From Sphaerosporella brunnea (Eukaryota > Ascomycota > Pezizomycetes > Pezizales > Pyronemataceae): 64,000 nt of DNA. Below, piece by piece: positions 25,113 through 36,815 of this stretch. The stretch is from the NCBI GenBank assembly GCA_008704415.1, contig VXIS01000186.1, forward strand, positions 29,312-93,311, written 5' to 3'. The translations under genes and the position numbers were made by a program. Numbering within the stretch: position 1 is the first letter of the stretch; each line of letters opens with the position of its first letter. The notes below the pieces were generated by a model. The model had not been told where the DNA came from and ran no database searches. It was given only the letters and a program-made list of their open reading frames with translations.

Positions 25113-26868
25113 TCAAGCCATCAAGCCATCCGTTCCCTTCATCTTCCTAGACTCAACACTCATCTTCGCCGTTCTAGCTCCAAATTGTACCGCCCTCTTC
25201 GCTTCACCGGCCGCCTTTTCCATACCCAACTTCTTCGCCAGTAATCGAAGTACTTTCTTTCCATTTTCGACACCGTTCTCAGGTTCACCGAATGGACACT
25301 TCCCTACCACCGGAGTTGCCATGGCCCATGAAACGACCTTCTCGTCCAGGAATGGATACCGCATCTCCTTGGCCCAATGCGCTGCCACCCTGTCATCGCG
25401 TCCCAGATTCCGTTTGCCGAGGCGCTGGAAATCAAGATCAAGTTCATCCAGAAGGCCTTGGTATCCCGCTCGGCGAAATGCAGTTGAGTGCCGCGAGTAT
25501 CCACCCAACAACTCGTCCGCACCAAGTCCCGAGAGTAAAATTCGTGCAGGCGTGGTGTAATCCTGTGAACCAGAACTGCCGAAAGCACCACGGCCACGTG
25601 CAGCAAAGTAAAAAGCCAGTGCGATGGAGAGATCCATTTCCGTGTTGTGTGGATACATGAGGTCAATGACGGTTTTGCGATGTTCCAAGACCTCGGTGTA
25701 GGGAATGTTGATAGAAATGAATCGCCAACGGCGGGTTGGACATGTTTTGCAGAGTTCGTGGTAAGATGAGAGGCCAGTTGCGCGGTCGGGGCAGAGGGCA
25801 TATGGATCCAGCTCTGCCGTGGTTGTTGGAGCGGGCGGGATAACGCCGTTAAGTGGACGTGGAACGGCTGCCTTCTTTTTCTTGAGGTTGAGTGCGGGCG
25901 GAGGAGCGCTGCGTGCAGCCACTATCCGTGGGTTCTCGAAGGCGACGTTGAGGAGGTCAATTGGCTCATCAGGCGGGAGGACTTCGTGAGCGATGCGTGC
26001 AATCACGGTGCAGTCCACACCACCACTGAAAAGGACTGCAACCCTTACATCTTCCTGGGCATTCGCGGGGACGTGTCGAGAGTGTAAATCCGCATTTGGA
26101 GGAAGTTGAACGTCACGCACACGTAACCGCAGGCTTTCGAGCAGGGCGTCGTGGAGGCCTGAAACTTCGAGCGAGTCCACAGATAACGGTGCAAGCTCTT
26201 CCAAAGTAGGCTGAGACAAATTCATACTCGGAATGCCGTAAATCTGCTTCCACCCATTAGTCTTGCTCACTCGGCATCCAGTGCCAAGGTCTCACCTCTT
26301 CACCGGTGCTCCGTCGCGTAATCCACGTTTCCTCCCCACTCTCCACATCAATCCTTCCCAGCCCACCTGCCTCTATCTCCTCCCATCCTCCCTCACCATC
26401 CCCAACACTCGCAAGCTCCATCTCACCCTCGCGCCTCCTCACAACAAGGCTTCGTCTCCCCGCCCAGTCTCTTCCAAACCAAACGCCACCATGCCCATCC
26501 CAAAATACGAATGCAAACTCTCCCTCAATGGCACCTATCACATCTTGTATCCTTCCCTCCGGAGCGTTCAAAAGCACTTTGAAAATCTCAAGCGTATCAT
26601 TCGCGCCTTCTGCTAGCGGGTGACCATGAACACGCCAGGCCTCGCCGTTCCAGCATAGAACTGAGCCCGTAGATGCATCAACCAATGGCTGTAGGGTGGG
26701 CTCTGAGCCTCGCACAGAAAGAAGGGAGGAGGTGAGGGTGAGGGTTTTGCCGTGCGCGGTGATGGCATGCGTTCTCGTCGCGTCGGGGCCACGGTGAGAG
26801 ACGAGAGTGACGTGAGCCTGCGAAGGCGTTGAGGAGCAGGCGGAGAGATTAAAGAGAATTCCGCACAT
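25113..26868 (-). CDS. asparagine synthetase domain-containing protein (ASNSD1-like)
   Basis: Two exons, 26868-26296 and 26243-25113, give 567 residues. The start at 26868 was chosen because it places Cys at position 2 (MCGILFNL), the nucleophile of class II glutamine amidotransferases once Met is removed; the frame stays open 17 codons upstream. SHRGPDATR and WNGEAW also fit that domain (about 2-185). The C-terminal half is an asparagine-synthase ATP-pyrophosphatase domain: LFSGGVDCTVIA at about 262-273 is the PP-loop, with Cys where classical synthetases have Ser after the Asp, and GLGADELLGGYSRH and RYPFLDE follow. This layout matches the ASNSD1/yeast YML096W group, whose activity is not established, rather than ASN1/ASN2. 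The intron (52 bp) ends in AAGCAG, so two acceptors three bases apart are possible, giving or lacking one Gln. Plus-strand ORFs here are shadows. Confidence 0.88.
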
Positions 26869-27720
26869 GGTGAAATTAATACTGACGCCATGCTGGTGGC
26901 TGTTGCGGAGTAGTTTCACGGCATGACTGTTGTGGTGAAGAATTTCTGCGTGGGAGTGGAGATGGTGTCTAGGGTTTCCGGGTAAACGGCGGTTCGAGTG
27001 TCATTCACGGTTTGTCACTCGACTGCCAAGTCATGATCAAAGTCTAAAGAAGGCTACTAAACAATAGCATTTATTTAGAAGAAATAATCATCTGCCAATC
27101 AATTCTACCGATTCCTCTCGAAGCACGGCGTGAGTATGTAGGGAAGTAAATCAGCTCGTACATGAAGCCTAGCATCTCGGAGGCCTAGCTCAATAGAAGG
27201 AACGGATCATCTCCCCAAGAGTATCGATATCGTGTTCAAAGTAGAAATAGGCAATTTCATCGTGGATTGACATCACACTACATATGCTGCGGTGACGACA
27301 AGGGAATCCATAGCTGAGACAATAATAGAGCACAGACCTCCTCTGAATTGACGTGCGCGAGCCGAATGCATAAGCTCGATACATCGCAGCATGCATGGAA
27401 GACGCAGAGAAAAATGCAAAGATACATGAGATCACTTCCCACTGTAACTACTTGTATCTCTCCCACCACATGCGCACGCACGCCATTGAGTTTGAAAGCC
27501 CCCGTTTATTGTCACCAGTTCGCCAGTAAAAAGCATCCCAACAACAAACACGCGCATATAGTAGAGAGAGATAGAAAAACACCACCCGGAGGAACTAAAG
27601 AACCGTGCCGATGACTTTTGATGTTCCCATTCGCTTTTTATTTAGAAACAGTACAACAGAAGTTCCCGTTTCAACGAGCCCATCACAACCACCACGCCAT
27701 CACCTGACGAGTTAGACCAT
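26869..27720. other. intergenic between ASNSD1-like gene and eL6 3' end
   Basis: Upstream region of the minus-strand ASNSD1-like gene followed by the 3' flank of eL6. Short ORFs near 27190-27614 have no recognisable features. Confidence 0.65.
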
Positions 27721-28660
27721 TTAGAACTGCATCAGGTGGGGCCGGTCACCCTTGCTCAGAGAGAACGAGGAGGCGATGTAGTCAGGGAGGTGGCGCACGT
27801 TCTTGATGTTCTTGAGGAGGGCAGCGTCAACCTCCTTCTGGTCGGCCTTGCGAACTTCGGGGGTGGGCTTCTTCTGCAGATTCAAATCCCATCAGTCCCA
27901 ATCCTTCGTTCCCCTGAAATGCGACGTGGAGGCGCATACCGTCACCTTGTCGCCCTTGAAGAGCTTCTCCTCCTTGGACTTCTTCGCCTCTTTCTCGCGA
28001 GCGAAGTACTTGTCATCGAATTTGTCAACGTTGACGTCGGTCAGGTCGACAACGGTGGAGGTAGCAATAACGTAGCGAGCGTTAACGCGGCGGAGGGGAA
28101 CGCCGTTGATCTTGAAGGGGCCGGTGACCAAGAGGACACCACCGGACAAGGGCTTCAGGTACACAACTCGCTTGCCACGGAATCGGCCAGCGAGGATGAT
28201 CAAGACCGCGCCGGGCTTGAGGGAGGGGCGGAGCTTGGTCGGCCGGATGGACTTGCGGACCTATATGGAGCTCTGTTAGCACCAAATCTCAAGCTTGAGC
28301 TATCGGGCGGCGGAAGTTCGAGACACTATGAACAAGATAGACAGAGAAATGGCATGCAGCAAGTAGTGGTCGTCGAAGAATCCGTTTATTCTCCCTCCTC
28401 CTCCCCCTCGCTCTCGAAAGCTTGTTTTTGGACGAAACTTCCAACTTTCCCAGATCTTCCACGGATATTTCATTCCAAAAGATGCTGCATGCCAAATCTC
28501 CACCTTTGTCCAAATCGTGCCGCAATTCCTTCACTGCCGTCTCGCTTCGTTGCGCACCCATGGAAAAGTGACCGACCTTCTTCGGCTCGGGGTCCTCCTG
28601 GGAAGAAGGGTACCACTTGGCGACCTCCCGCTTTCCGGTAGACTTGTTCGCAGCCGGCAT
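27721..28660 (-). CDS. RPL6: 60S ribosomal protein eL6
   Basis: Large-subunit ribosomal protein eL6 (L6e family). Three exons: 28660-28577, 28260-27946 and 27873-27721, giving 183 residues, close to the fungal norm (yeast 176). Family landmarks in order are AKWYPS (residues 14-19), [49 protein letters not shown], and the C-terminal end [15 protein letters not shown]. The start Met opens [19 protein letters not shown]; the frame is open further upstream only through a 5' repeat that is not conserved. The first intron is long (315 bp), the second 72 bp; a long first intron is common in fungal ribosomal protein genes. The gene lies head-to-head with RPN13, 419 bp apart. All splice phases close exactly. 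Confidence 0.96.
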
Positions 28661-29079
28661 CGTGTTTTTGGTGTATGGGACGGTCGGGGATCGTTGGGCG
28701 TCGGTCGGGGGTCGTTGGGCGTCGGTTGTCGTTGGGCGTTTGCTGGGTAGCAACAGAATCTGTTGTGGGGAATAGAATTCCGCGAGGTGTGTTAGGGCTT
28801 GGTGACTGGCGTTTGGTGTGGGATTTGTGCGCTGGCTGGATTTGGAAAGGCTCGGAGATCAGATTGATTAGATGTGGGGAAGATAAGCAAGCAATCGATG
28901 GGGCAGATGGAAAAGATAAGATTGTGGATAAGATCCGCTGACAAAGGCGGGAAAAGCTGACTGCAGAAGCTACCCGGCAACCCCGTGAAGCTTGTTCGCT
29001 GCTTGTTGCTTGCACGTCACAACTCGTTGCTGCTGCCGTACCAATCTACTTCATCATCATCATCATCACCACCGCCACC
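28661..29079. promoter_or_regulatory. shared divergent promoter of eL6 and RPN13
   Basis: A 419-bp spacer between the two divergent start codons, so both promoters and 5' UTRs must lie here. Next to the eL6 start (about 28677-28745) lie three imperfect copies of a roughly 21-bp unit containing CGTTGGGCGTCGGT. No TATA box or named factor site is claimed. The role is inferred from geometry only. Confidence 0.6.
28677..28745. repeat. imperfect 21-bp tandem repeat in eL6 upstream region
   Basis: About three copies of a GTCGTTGGGCGTCGGTCGG-type unit, the last one shortened, 17 bp upstream of the eL6 start codon. Probably transcribed in the 5' UTR. Confidence 0.75.
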
Positions 29080-30304
29080 ATGCCCGCAATCCAACCCATC
29101 ATCGCCATCAAAGCTGGAAAGTGCAACCAGGAGGTCTGTGGCGCTCCTCCGAGACTCTCTTTTCCGTGTTTGAGCTGATGACGAGTTGCAGGGCACTACC
29201 GTCATGCCGTGCCCCGAACCTGGCTTGCTCTACGTCTACCTGCACCCCGACGAAGGTGACCCCGAACCCATCCCGGTGAATCGTCGGACTCATCGGCTGA
29301 CTTCTTGCTAGGACTCCACCACCTGTGCTGGAAACCGCGCGGCGCCGTCGAACCTGAAATTGACCTTCTGATGATCCCTGGCGATGCACGGCTGGTCCCC
29401 ATCAACCCCAATAATACTGGCCGCTTCTTTGTCCTCAAGTTTTCGTCGTCCTCACAGCGCAATTTCTACTGGCTGCAGGCCCAGTCGGAGGATCCGGAGA
29501 ACCTTGCCCATTGGAGCGAGCGGGACAAGAGCTGGATCAGGAGGATCGATAACATCTTGCGCGGAGAGGAGGAAGACGAAGAGATGGGAGATGCGCCGAT
29601 CAATAGTTCCGAGATTGAGCAGGAGGGTTCGCAGCCGAGACGCGACGGGGAGGACGGAGCGAGGGCGTAGGTTTTCTTTTCCCTTTGTTTGCTTTTTCCT
29701 TGGGTCACGGCTGCACGACATGGGTTGCGTCATTTCCTGTAGAAATGTTGGCGAGCAATAGCAATGGCACGTAATCATTTTCTCGTTGATATACCATATC
29801 TTCCCATGGAATACGTGTGGGTGGCTACGCCTTTGTATGTAGGATCAAAGTGGCTAATGCGTGCCGTCAATCGTTCCCAGGGCTCCTCCGCAAATCGATT
29901 TCGCGTCTCTCCTCTCCCAGATCCAGGTCCCGGGTGGACAGGCTATGCAGCAAGCGCCCAGCCTCTCGCTCCACGACCTCCTCTCCTCTGCCAATACCAC
30001 CCCTCTGGTCGAAAAGATGTCCGAGAAGACGATCGATAGCCTGATTTCGAACCTCCCACCTGCCCTTGTGCCCACGAATGCGAGTCTCTCCCAGAAGAAG
30101 CAGATCATCACCAAGGTTTTGCGGTCGCCGCAGTTCGCCCAGGGTGCAGTCAGCCTCACGGTGGCGCTGCGTGAGGGTGCATTGAGGGGCGTTGCAGATT
30201 CTCTCAAAGTTCCGATCCTGCCTGGAGAGGAGGCCAGTGGCGATCCGGTGGGGGTCTTCGTCAAGGGCATCAAGCGGGAAGTTGAGAAGGAAGGCGAAAA
30301 CTAG
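29080..30304 (+). CDS. RPN13: proteasomal ubiquitin receptor Rpn13/ADRM1
   Basis: Rpn13 sits on the 26S proteasome base, binds ubiquitin through its Pru domain and, in full-length forms, recruits the deubiquitinase UCH37/UCHL5. Four exons close in phase: 29080-29133, 29192-29255, 29312-29666 and 29881-30304, giving 298 residues. The Pru domain covers about 1-125: IKAGK near the start, LYVYLHP, LHHLCWKPR, DLLMIPGDA, GRFFVLKF and NFYWLQ, all in the expected order. A charged linker (EEEDEEMGD) follows. The C-terminal part (about 180-290, IDFASLLSQIQV to VFVKGIK) matches the helical DEUBAD domain that binds UCH37. Yeast Rpn13 lacks this domain; here it is present, as in animals and many filamentous fungi. 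The last intron is 214 bp, the others about 57 bp. It is divergent from eL6. Confidence 0.93.
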
Positions 30305-30737
30305 AGGGGAAAAGCTACCTACCGTGCATTCTGTTTGCATGCATATAACATAAGTAGCTTAGACTCCTTGTATTCCTATCGGCAGATCTGGCACCAAATT
30401 GATCAAGTGCCAGCCAGAGCGAGCCAAATAATGGATACCACCCTTTCGGTTTGCGAGTGATAATTTATGATTATGAAGCTGGGCTGGGCTGAATCGAGCG
30501 TAAACTGTGCCTGTTACTTGCTCGCTGTGCACTAAGCCTGTCTCTCTGTTGCTTGCCTCTGTGTTTTCTTTGCTTTGATAATCACCCTCTCACTTCGACA
30601 TTCCTCCTCCACTCTTCCTCCCCCACCCATCATCGTTCATTCCATCTGCTGCTCCTCATCCTCCTTGTGTTTTTTTTCTCTCCGTCTGTGTCCCTCTTCC
30701 TCTGTTGGCGCTTCACCCCCGTTGCGTACGTCCAAAT
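30305..30737. other. intergenic, 3' flank of RPN13 and promoter of the next gene
   Basis: A pyrimidine-rich stretch (about 30560-30710, many CTCCTC and TTTTCTCTC runs) directly precedes the next start codon, as is common in fungal promoters and 5' UTRs. No gene is seen. Confidence 0.6.
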
Positions 30738-33352
30738 ATGAATCCTAGTCACGGAGGAGAGATAACTGGTGGATCGTTTATCTCTTTCATGCCGGATTGT
30801 ACGCTCAATCCCTTGCATTTATTGGGCCCCTTTGCTCACTGCCCTTCCTTCCTTCCACTGCAGATCCTCAGGGTACCCGCAAGCCACTCACCAAACGGAC
30901 CACCGGCACCTCTTCACGAATTATTGAGCGAACGGACTCCTTGAGGAGACGAACCTCTATCACTAGGTAACTGAACTGTCTTGGTTCCCATTGCCCAGTA
31001 CCTTTGCTGATTGAATTCTCACTCGCAGAGTCACGCCCGGAAAACCCGTCTCTTCAGTCTTTGCTCACCCAGAGAATACTCGGCCTGCCAGTCCTTCCAA
31101 AATCGTACCAAAGATCAAGACTGCCATCACCGCATCGAGGATCCCCACGGCCCGAATCCAGGAAAAGCCAGAGCCCAATTCTTCCTCTGTTGCGATTCGA
31201 AGCGGAAATTCAGACGCGTCGGAAAAGAGCTTCATCACGACTTCCGCAGCTACCGGCAAGATGATCGGATCTCAACCTGCAGAATCTTCGATGGCTACAG
31301 CCAAGAGTAAAGCGGTCTATCCAGTTACCCCCTGCAGAAAGAAGCCGGACGAGAGTACCTTGGTCACTGTCAAGAAAGGGAAGGCTGCCCTTGCGATTAC
31401 GACGAATGAAGCGACAAAGTCTCCCAAGGTCGTGAAAGAGGATTTGATGAAGTTTCCGACTCTTAGATTTTCTCCAGAGAAGCCCAGCAGACTCAAAAAG
31501 CTGTCCTCCGGTATTGCAGGCCCCAGCTCTCTCAGGAAAACCGCCATCGAAAACAGAGCTACCAAGACTGCCGAACAGAAGGAACCGAAGACTTCTCGCA
31601 GTGACATCTATGCCTGGAGGACCTCTGTTCCTCGCAAGAAGGTCCGAGTCATCTCTCGCTCAAAGATTACTAGCTACCGCTCGATGCTTCCAGTTCCCAA
31701 CCCCCCTCCGTCTCCCACCAAAGAGGATGAGATCGAGGAAGAGGCCGAGGATGAGGTCGAGGAGGGGTCGCCTCACGAGACCGAAGAGAGGGTGGGTGAT
31801 AGGATTGGTGAAGAAGCCCATATGGGAGGATTTCACGATGCAGTCGGCATGCCTCTGCCTGATAGCCCTGCGACTGAGCCGAATTACGAATTCTCTCCAC
31901 AATTTTCTGGATATGAAGGATCTATTGGATCCGTAGAACCGCCTAGCCACCACGTTCCGCAAAATCCAGTCAAGCCTGAACGTGGCACTGAGGCACAGCA
32001 AAAATTGCAGGAAACAGAGACCGTATCGGACTTAAGGAACCAGTTCCTAGACGCTTTAGGAATCGAAGAGATCAACTTGCCTACTCTGGCAGCTTGCCTT
32101 CGGAGCATCAACTTCAACACCGTTATCAAGGATAAGCTCCGTGAAATCAAGGTCAAGGAGATGTATCAACGCATCAGTATCGTCAAGTTGCTTGTCTTGT
32201 CTTCGAGGTACCACGGGGCGAACGAGAACGAACTCAGTTGCGTCAAAGGGTGGTTGGAGGACCTGAAGGAAGAGCTCTGGATGATAGAGCGTGAGAAGAT
32301 GCTTCCGAGCAAGATTTGGTTCGATCAGCTCTTCAGGTGGCTGTGGCACCGTAACGAAAAGGACGAGTCGGACCCCTCTGTCAATCCACCCGACGACATT
32401 TACGTACTCTACAACAGTGGACCGATGAGGGTATTAGCTGCTAAGAAGGAACACGAGCTGTTCAATCTCAGAGACACTGGCGTTGAGCTGCTCAGAAATG
32501 GATTCAGAAATAAGGAGAAAAAGATGCTCGAGTATTGGGCCAGATTGCGTGGATTGAATGTGATCCCTACCTCTTGTGGAGAGGATATCATCGGGGTTTA
32601 TATGAGACGTTTCACGAGATGGGATAAGATTGAACTGCCCGAGACTTCGATCCAGAGGAGGCGGATGTGGTACTTGTGAGTTTCGCTCTTCTATCCTCAT
32701 TGCATATGTTGACCTTCTGGCAGTTGCATCCAACATTATGCCCACTGGAAGGAGGCCGTGTCGTTTTTCGCTCTTTCGCTCAAGATGATGAACCTCCTTA
32801 TCGTCTTCCACGATCTTTGGGGAATGCACGTGGACGGCATGAGCAATCAGGAAAAGAAAGACTTTGCAGTATTGCATGATAATCTATATCGATTTGCAAC
32901 TGTGTTCCTCAAGCCTGTAGAAGAGGGTCGTGATCATATTTGGCAGGAAAATGAGTGCATGTGTGAGTAATATTCCGTGCCTTTGCAAACAAGGCTAACA
33001 GAAGTCAGACTGTTTCAGCAACTCTGCAGCCGACAAGATTTCGCACGACGAACGTGGAAGGAACATTTGGATGTGGCTCACTCAGCTTGCCAGCATCGCG
33101 GGTTACGGCAAATACTACTCTGCCATCCTGAAGACCATGACAGATGGAAAGGAACCCGACTATGTCAATCAGTTGTTTGAGACGCATTTCTGGATACCCA
33201 GGACTTGTTCCCTCATGACCGGACTCAAGAGGATCAAGGATGCTATGAAGAAGCATGCTGGACCGGGTGAGCGCATGGGATTGGGAGCCAAGAAACCGAA
33301 CGTTGCTAGCAATCCCGCAATGAATCCCGGACTCAATGGGTTCAAGTACTAG
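30738..33352 (+). CDS. unrecognised 797-residue protein, disordered N-terminus and helical C-terminus
   Basis: Five exons close in phase: 30738-30798, 30864-30966, 31029-32675, 32724-32962 and 33009-33352. I do not recognise the family. The N-terminal 300 residues are Ser/Lys/Pro-rich, with basic clusters (RRRTSITR, PRKKVRVISR) and an acidic patch (EEEAEDEVEEG), typical of a disordered nuclear protein. The C-terminal half is more compact and helix-like, rich in Trp and Leu (GWLEDLKEELWM, FRWLWHRNE, MWLTQL), and includes YAHWKEAVSFF across a splice junction. No signal peptide, membrane span or catalytic motif is apparent. The tail ends NPGLNGFKY. Splice sites are regular GT-AG introns of 46-65 bp, and preservation of the long frame supports a real gene. 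The role is unknown; the start is the first ATG that splices in phase. Confidence 0.82.
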
Positions 33353-34553
33353 GAATTTCTTTTATGCTTGCTGATGATTGGTGCTTGCTGCGTTGTGTTT
33401 TTATAGGAGGTTTTACTTGATTGAGGTATCAATTGTTCATGCTTTGCTGGATTTTGATATCGATGGATGAGGTTGTTCACTTTATAGACCGCGTACAGGT
33501 CTCATTATTAAGATACCCATCTGGTTTGCTACTGCGTTTTTTTTTTTGTTTTTTTTTTTTTTTTTTTCTTTCTTTTCCACTTGCTTGCACTTTTATACAC
33601 CTTTTCTTTTCCATGCCATGCTGGCGGCCTGTATGCCGTATTATGTACTATACCTCATGCTTTGTGCTCGTGGGCACTAATCCTGTTGATGATGATGACA
33701 AATGAGGAATGCGAAATTGTTTCTATGAGGCGGTCGATGTTAAAGATGACGTTATTGGTAAATACTGGTGCGATGTTTGCTCTTGGGCTGTGAGAAGATG
33801 CCAACCACTCTGCCAGACACGGAATTGAGGTCATTCAGCTTCAAAGCTGTTCAATAAACCCGCGATGACCACATGACCGGTAAGTTATTCTGGATCCATG
33901 ACGAGGAGAGGGATGATCAGGGCACTTGCGAAGGCGGATTCACACAGATTGCTGATCACCGGCTCTTCGACAAATCATGCAGGCGTGAAAAGTACTCATG
34001 CTAAGTATAGATAGAGTAGCGATATGCAAGTCTCAGATGTCTAACAATACACTTCGGCAGTTGCGATGCTCCGGGCGATCTCTTGTCTTGTTCACTTCAA
34101 CAATTGCAAGCAACTATTATGATCGTGGTGGACTGTCATATAATCCGTTCATACATGCTTATCTGCTCTGCTCTACTCTACGTGTATATCGTGCTGTGAT
34201 GTGATGTGTTCAATTAGCTGTGGCGGTGGTGGCTATGCGATGAACACGCTGGCGTGGTGGGCGTGGGAGGGGGAGTGCAAGTGAGTGGCCAGGAGAACCA
34301 GGGACCACAGCCTAGAATGCCAGATCTGGGGGGAACCAAGGTGCTCGCGATCGTCTTGTTCCTCCGCCCGTAGCTGGTGTTGGTTGTTATTTCAACCCGC
34401 CGCCCCTCCTCCTCCTCGTCGTCCTCCTCCTCCTCCTCACCCTCCGCTTTCTGAATATCCTTGCCAGCCCTGCCTCGCTTCCGGCACGTAGAGTAGATAC
34501 ATAGATCAATATAGCAGCCCCCGATCAACGCCGCGAACACCTCCTCCGCTTCC
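33353..34553. other. intergenic with T-rich tract
   Basis: No gene is supported. A broken T-run of about 30 lies at 33538-33569. A minus-strand ORF at 34214-34654 is made of low-complexity Glu and Gly repeats antisense to the CK2 beta 5' region and is not accepted. Confidence 0.6.
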
Positions 34554-36815
34554 ATGTCCCCTCCACCGCCGCCACCACCGTCCACGCCGCCAGACACATC
34601 CCCGAGTGCACAGCAAGAAGAGCCAGAACTGGAGGGATACCCCGACCGCAGCACGTACCAGCTGATCCCTTCCGACTCTGGCCCAACGTTCGCGGCCGAG
34701 GTGACGGCGGAAAACGAACTCGTGCCGCTCGAGGCAGACCCCGATGCCGAAGACGATCAAGATATCCAATACGACATTGAGGCTATCAGGACCGGCTACA
34801 GGCGCAGTGGCATCGCTGGCCGACCGGGCTTGGTCAGAAGGGACATCAGCCTTGCCAAACGCAGCAATGCCGCGCCAAAGCCGTTGAGCCCGGTGTTGTC
34901 GCTGGTGGGCGGGGAGGTTAGGCGCGAGAAGGGAGGTGAGTGCGATTTGCCTGTTTGCGTGTTTGTCTGTTTGCGTGTCTGTTTGTTTGCGTGTTTGTTT
35001 GCGTGTTTGCTTGTTTGCCTGCGTGTTTATTCGCGTATTTGCGTATGTATTTTTTTTTTGTTTGAATTTGGGCGGCGGGAAAGTGGAGGAGGGGCGGTGG
35101 GGAGCTGGGTGGGGGGACGGGACTTGCTTGTATCATACACAATGGAGAGAAAGAAAGAGCGTCTTCGCTATTGCCACCTACCGCCGCTCGCCGCTCTCTC
35201 TCTCATATTCCCGTCCTTGCGTTCATTTGGTGGTGGTGGTGGATTGATTGCCAGTGCATATGTAATTTTCTTTCTCATCTCTGCTCCTCTTTCTGTTCCG
35301 TCTTTCTTTTCTTCTCTCTTCGCCTCTTGCCTTACCGAGCGAAGAAGGCTAACCCCCCATCTCTCCACCCACTCAGCAGCAACCTCCACAACCACAACCA
35401 CCTCCACCACCACTACCACCACCATCTCGGCCGCCGCACCGAATACTAATTCCCATCAACGAAAACACTCATCCGCAAGGTCATCCCTAAAACAGACCGA
35501 CCCGCGCGACCCCTCGAAATCTCTCCCCTCCTCGTCTCCTCCTCCTCCTCCGTCAACCACCGCCGCCATTCCTAATCTACCCGGCACCGACGAGACCGAT
35601 CGCGCCCCCGCGAAGGACTCAGAGAAGCCCCCCGCCGCTGCCGAAGAAGAAGACTCGGAATCCATCTCGGACGATTCGAGCATTTCATCCGCCAGTATGG
35701 AGGAGGAGGAGTCTTGGATCTCGAGCTATTGTAATGTCATGGGTCATGAATACTTTGCCGAAGTCTCGGAGGACTTTATCGAAGATGATTTCAATCTGAC
35801 CGGACTTGGCGCTGTGGTTCCTAGGTAATTCTCCTGCGCCCCCTCCTCCTTATCGTCGCGTGAGATTGACGCGCCCAGGTACAAGGAGGCTCTCGAGATG
35901 ATTCTAGACGTGGAACCAGAAGACGACTCCGAATCACCCGGCTCAGCCTCAGAGTCCCTCTCCGACAATCCCAATGCTCCAGCCTACCGACGCTCACGCG
36001 ACCATGCACGCACCGCATTGGACTACTCCCTGATCGAGAAGTCAGCGGAGCTGTTGTACGGGCTGATCCACCAGCGCTTTATCACGTCGCGCCAGGGCAT
36101 TCAAGTGATGTACGAAAAGTACCTCGCTAATCATTTCGGTTTCTGTCCTCGCGTCAACTGTCAAAGCGCGCGCGTGTTGCCATGTGGGTACTCGGACACC
36201 CCGGGAAATGATACTGTCAAGCTCTTCTGCCCCTCCTGCTGCGATATCTACGTACCCCCCCACTCTCGGTTCCAGGCCGTCGACGGAGCGTACTTTGGAA
36301 CCACCTTCCCCACGCTGTTCCTCATGACCTTTCCGGAATTGGATATCTCTGGCACGGGAAGAAAGGATGTCACGGCTAGCTCGAATCTGAACTCTTCCGG
36401 TGGAAGAAAGGGCGCTAACAACAACACCCTCCCCCCAATCAACGGCGTTCCGGCAAATAACATTGCCCCCGGCCTCGGAAAGGGAAAGAGATACGAAATG
36501 CGGATCTATGGATTCCGCGTCAACGAGCGTGCACGTAGCGGGCCGCGGATGGGATGGTTGAGAGACAAGCCGCAGGATCTGGAGGAGCTCAACGAGATGG
36601 CGCAGTTGGAGGCAGAAGCGGCAATGGACAGCGGCGAGGAAGCGGCGGAGGAAGATGAAGATGAAGAGGAAGAGGAGGAGGAAGAGGAGGACCAGGAAAT
36701 GACATACCCTGACGGCGGTCCAGGCCGGAGGAGGACGGCAAAGGGGGCGGCGGCTTCGGCGGTGGCTACTGCTTCTACTAGTGAAGTGGGGAATGGCGGC
36801 GACTCGGTTAGGTAA
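34554..36815 (+). CDS. CKB1: casein kinase 2 regulatory (beta) subunit
   Basis: Regulatory subunit of the CK2 holoenzyme. The core is certain: SWISSYCNVMGHEYFAEV, FIEDDFNLTGL, YKEALEMILDVEPE, AELLYGLIHQRF, then the zinc finger (CPRVNC and CPSCC), GAYFGTTFP and RSGPRMGWLR. FIEDDFN and the GPRM tail fit the CKB1 rather than the CKB2 type. The minimal form starts at ATG 35697, just before EEEESW, as in other fungi. A longer frame starts at 34554 and splices in phase: 34554-34935, intron to 35376, 35377-35824, intron to 35878, 35879-36815, for 588 residues. The extra N-terminus is acidic and Ser/Pro-rich. The 441-bp intron contains a GTTTGCGT-type repeat and ends in CAGCAG. The C-terminus carries a long Glu/Asp run. 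The core is near certain; the long start is tentative. Confidence 0.9.
34945..35045. repeat. GTTT/GCGT-type minisatellite in CK2 beta intron
   Basis: About 100 bp of alternating TGTTTGCGTGTTTG-like units inside the proposed first intron. It stays open in the plus frame, which artificially lengthens the ORF across the intron. Confidence 0.8.

Noticed and set aside
27736..28641. 301-codon plus-strand ORF
   Set aside because: Antisense to the three eL6 exons, which are certain.
34936..35376. Val/Cys/Leu-rich stretch inside the 424-codon plus ORF
   Set aside because: Encoded by a GTTT/GCGT repeat between good GT and AG splice sites in matching phase; treated as intron.
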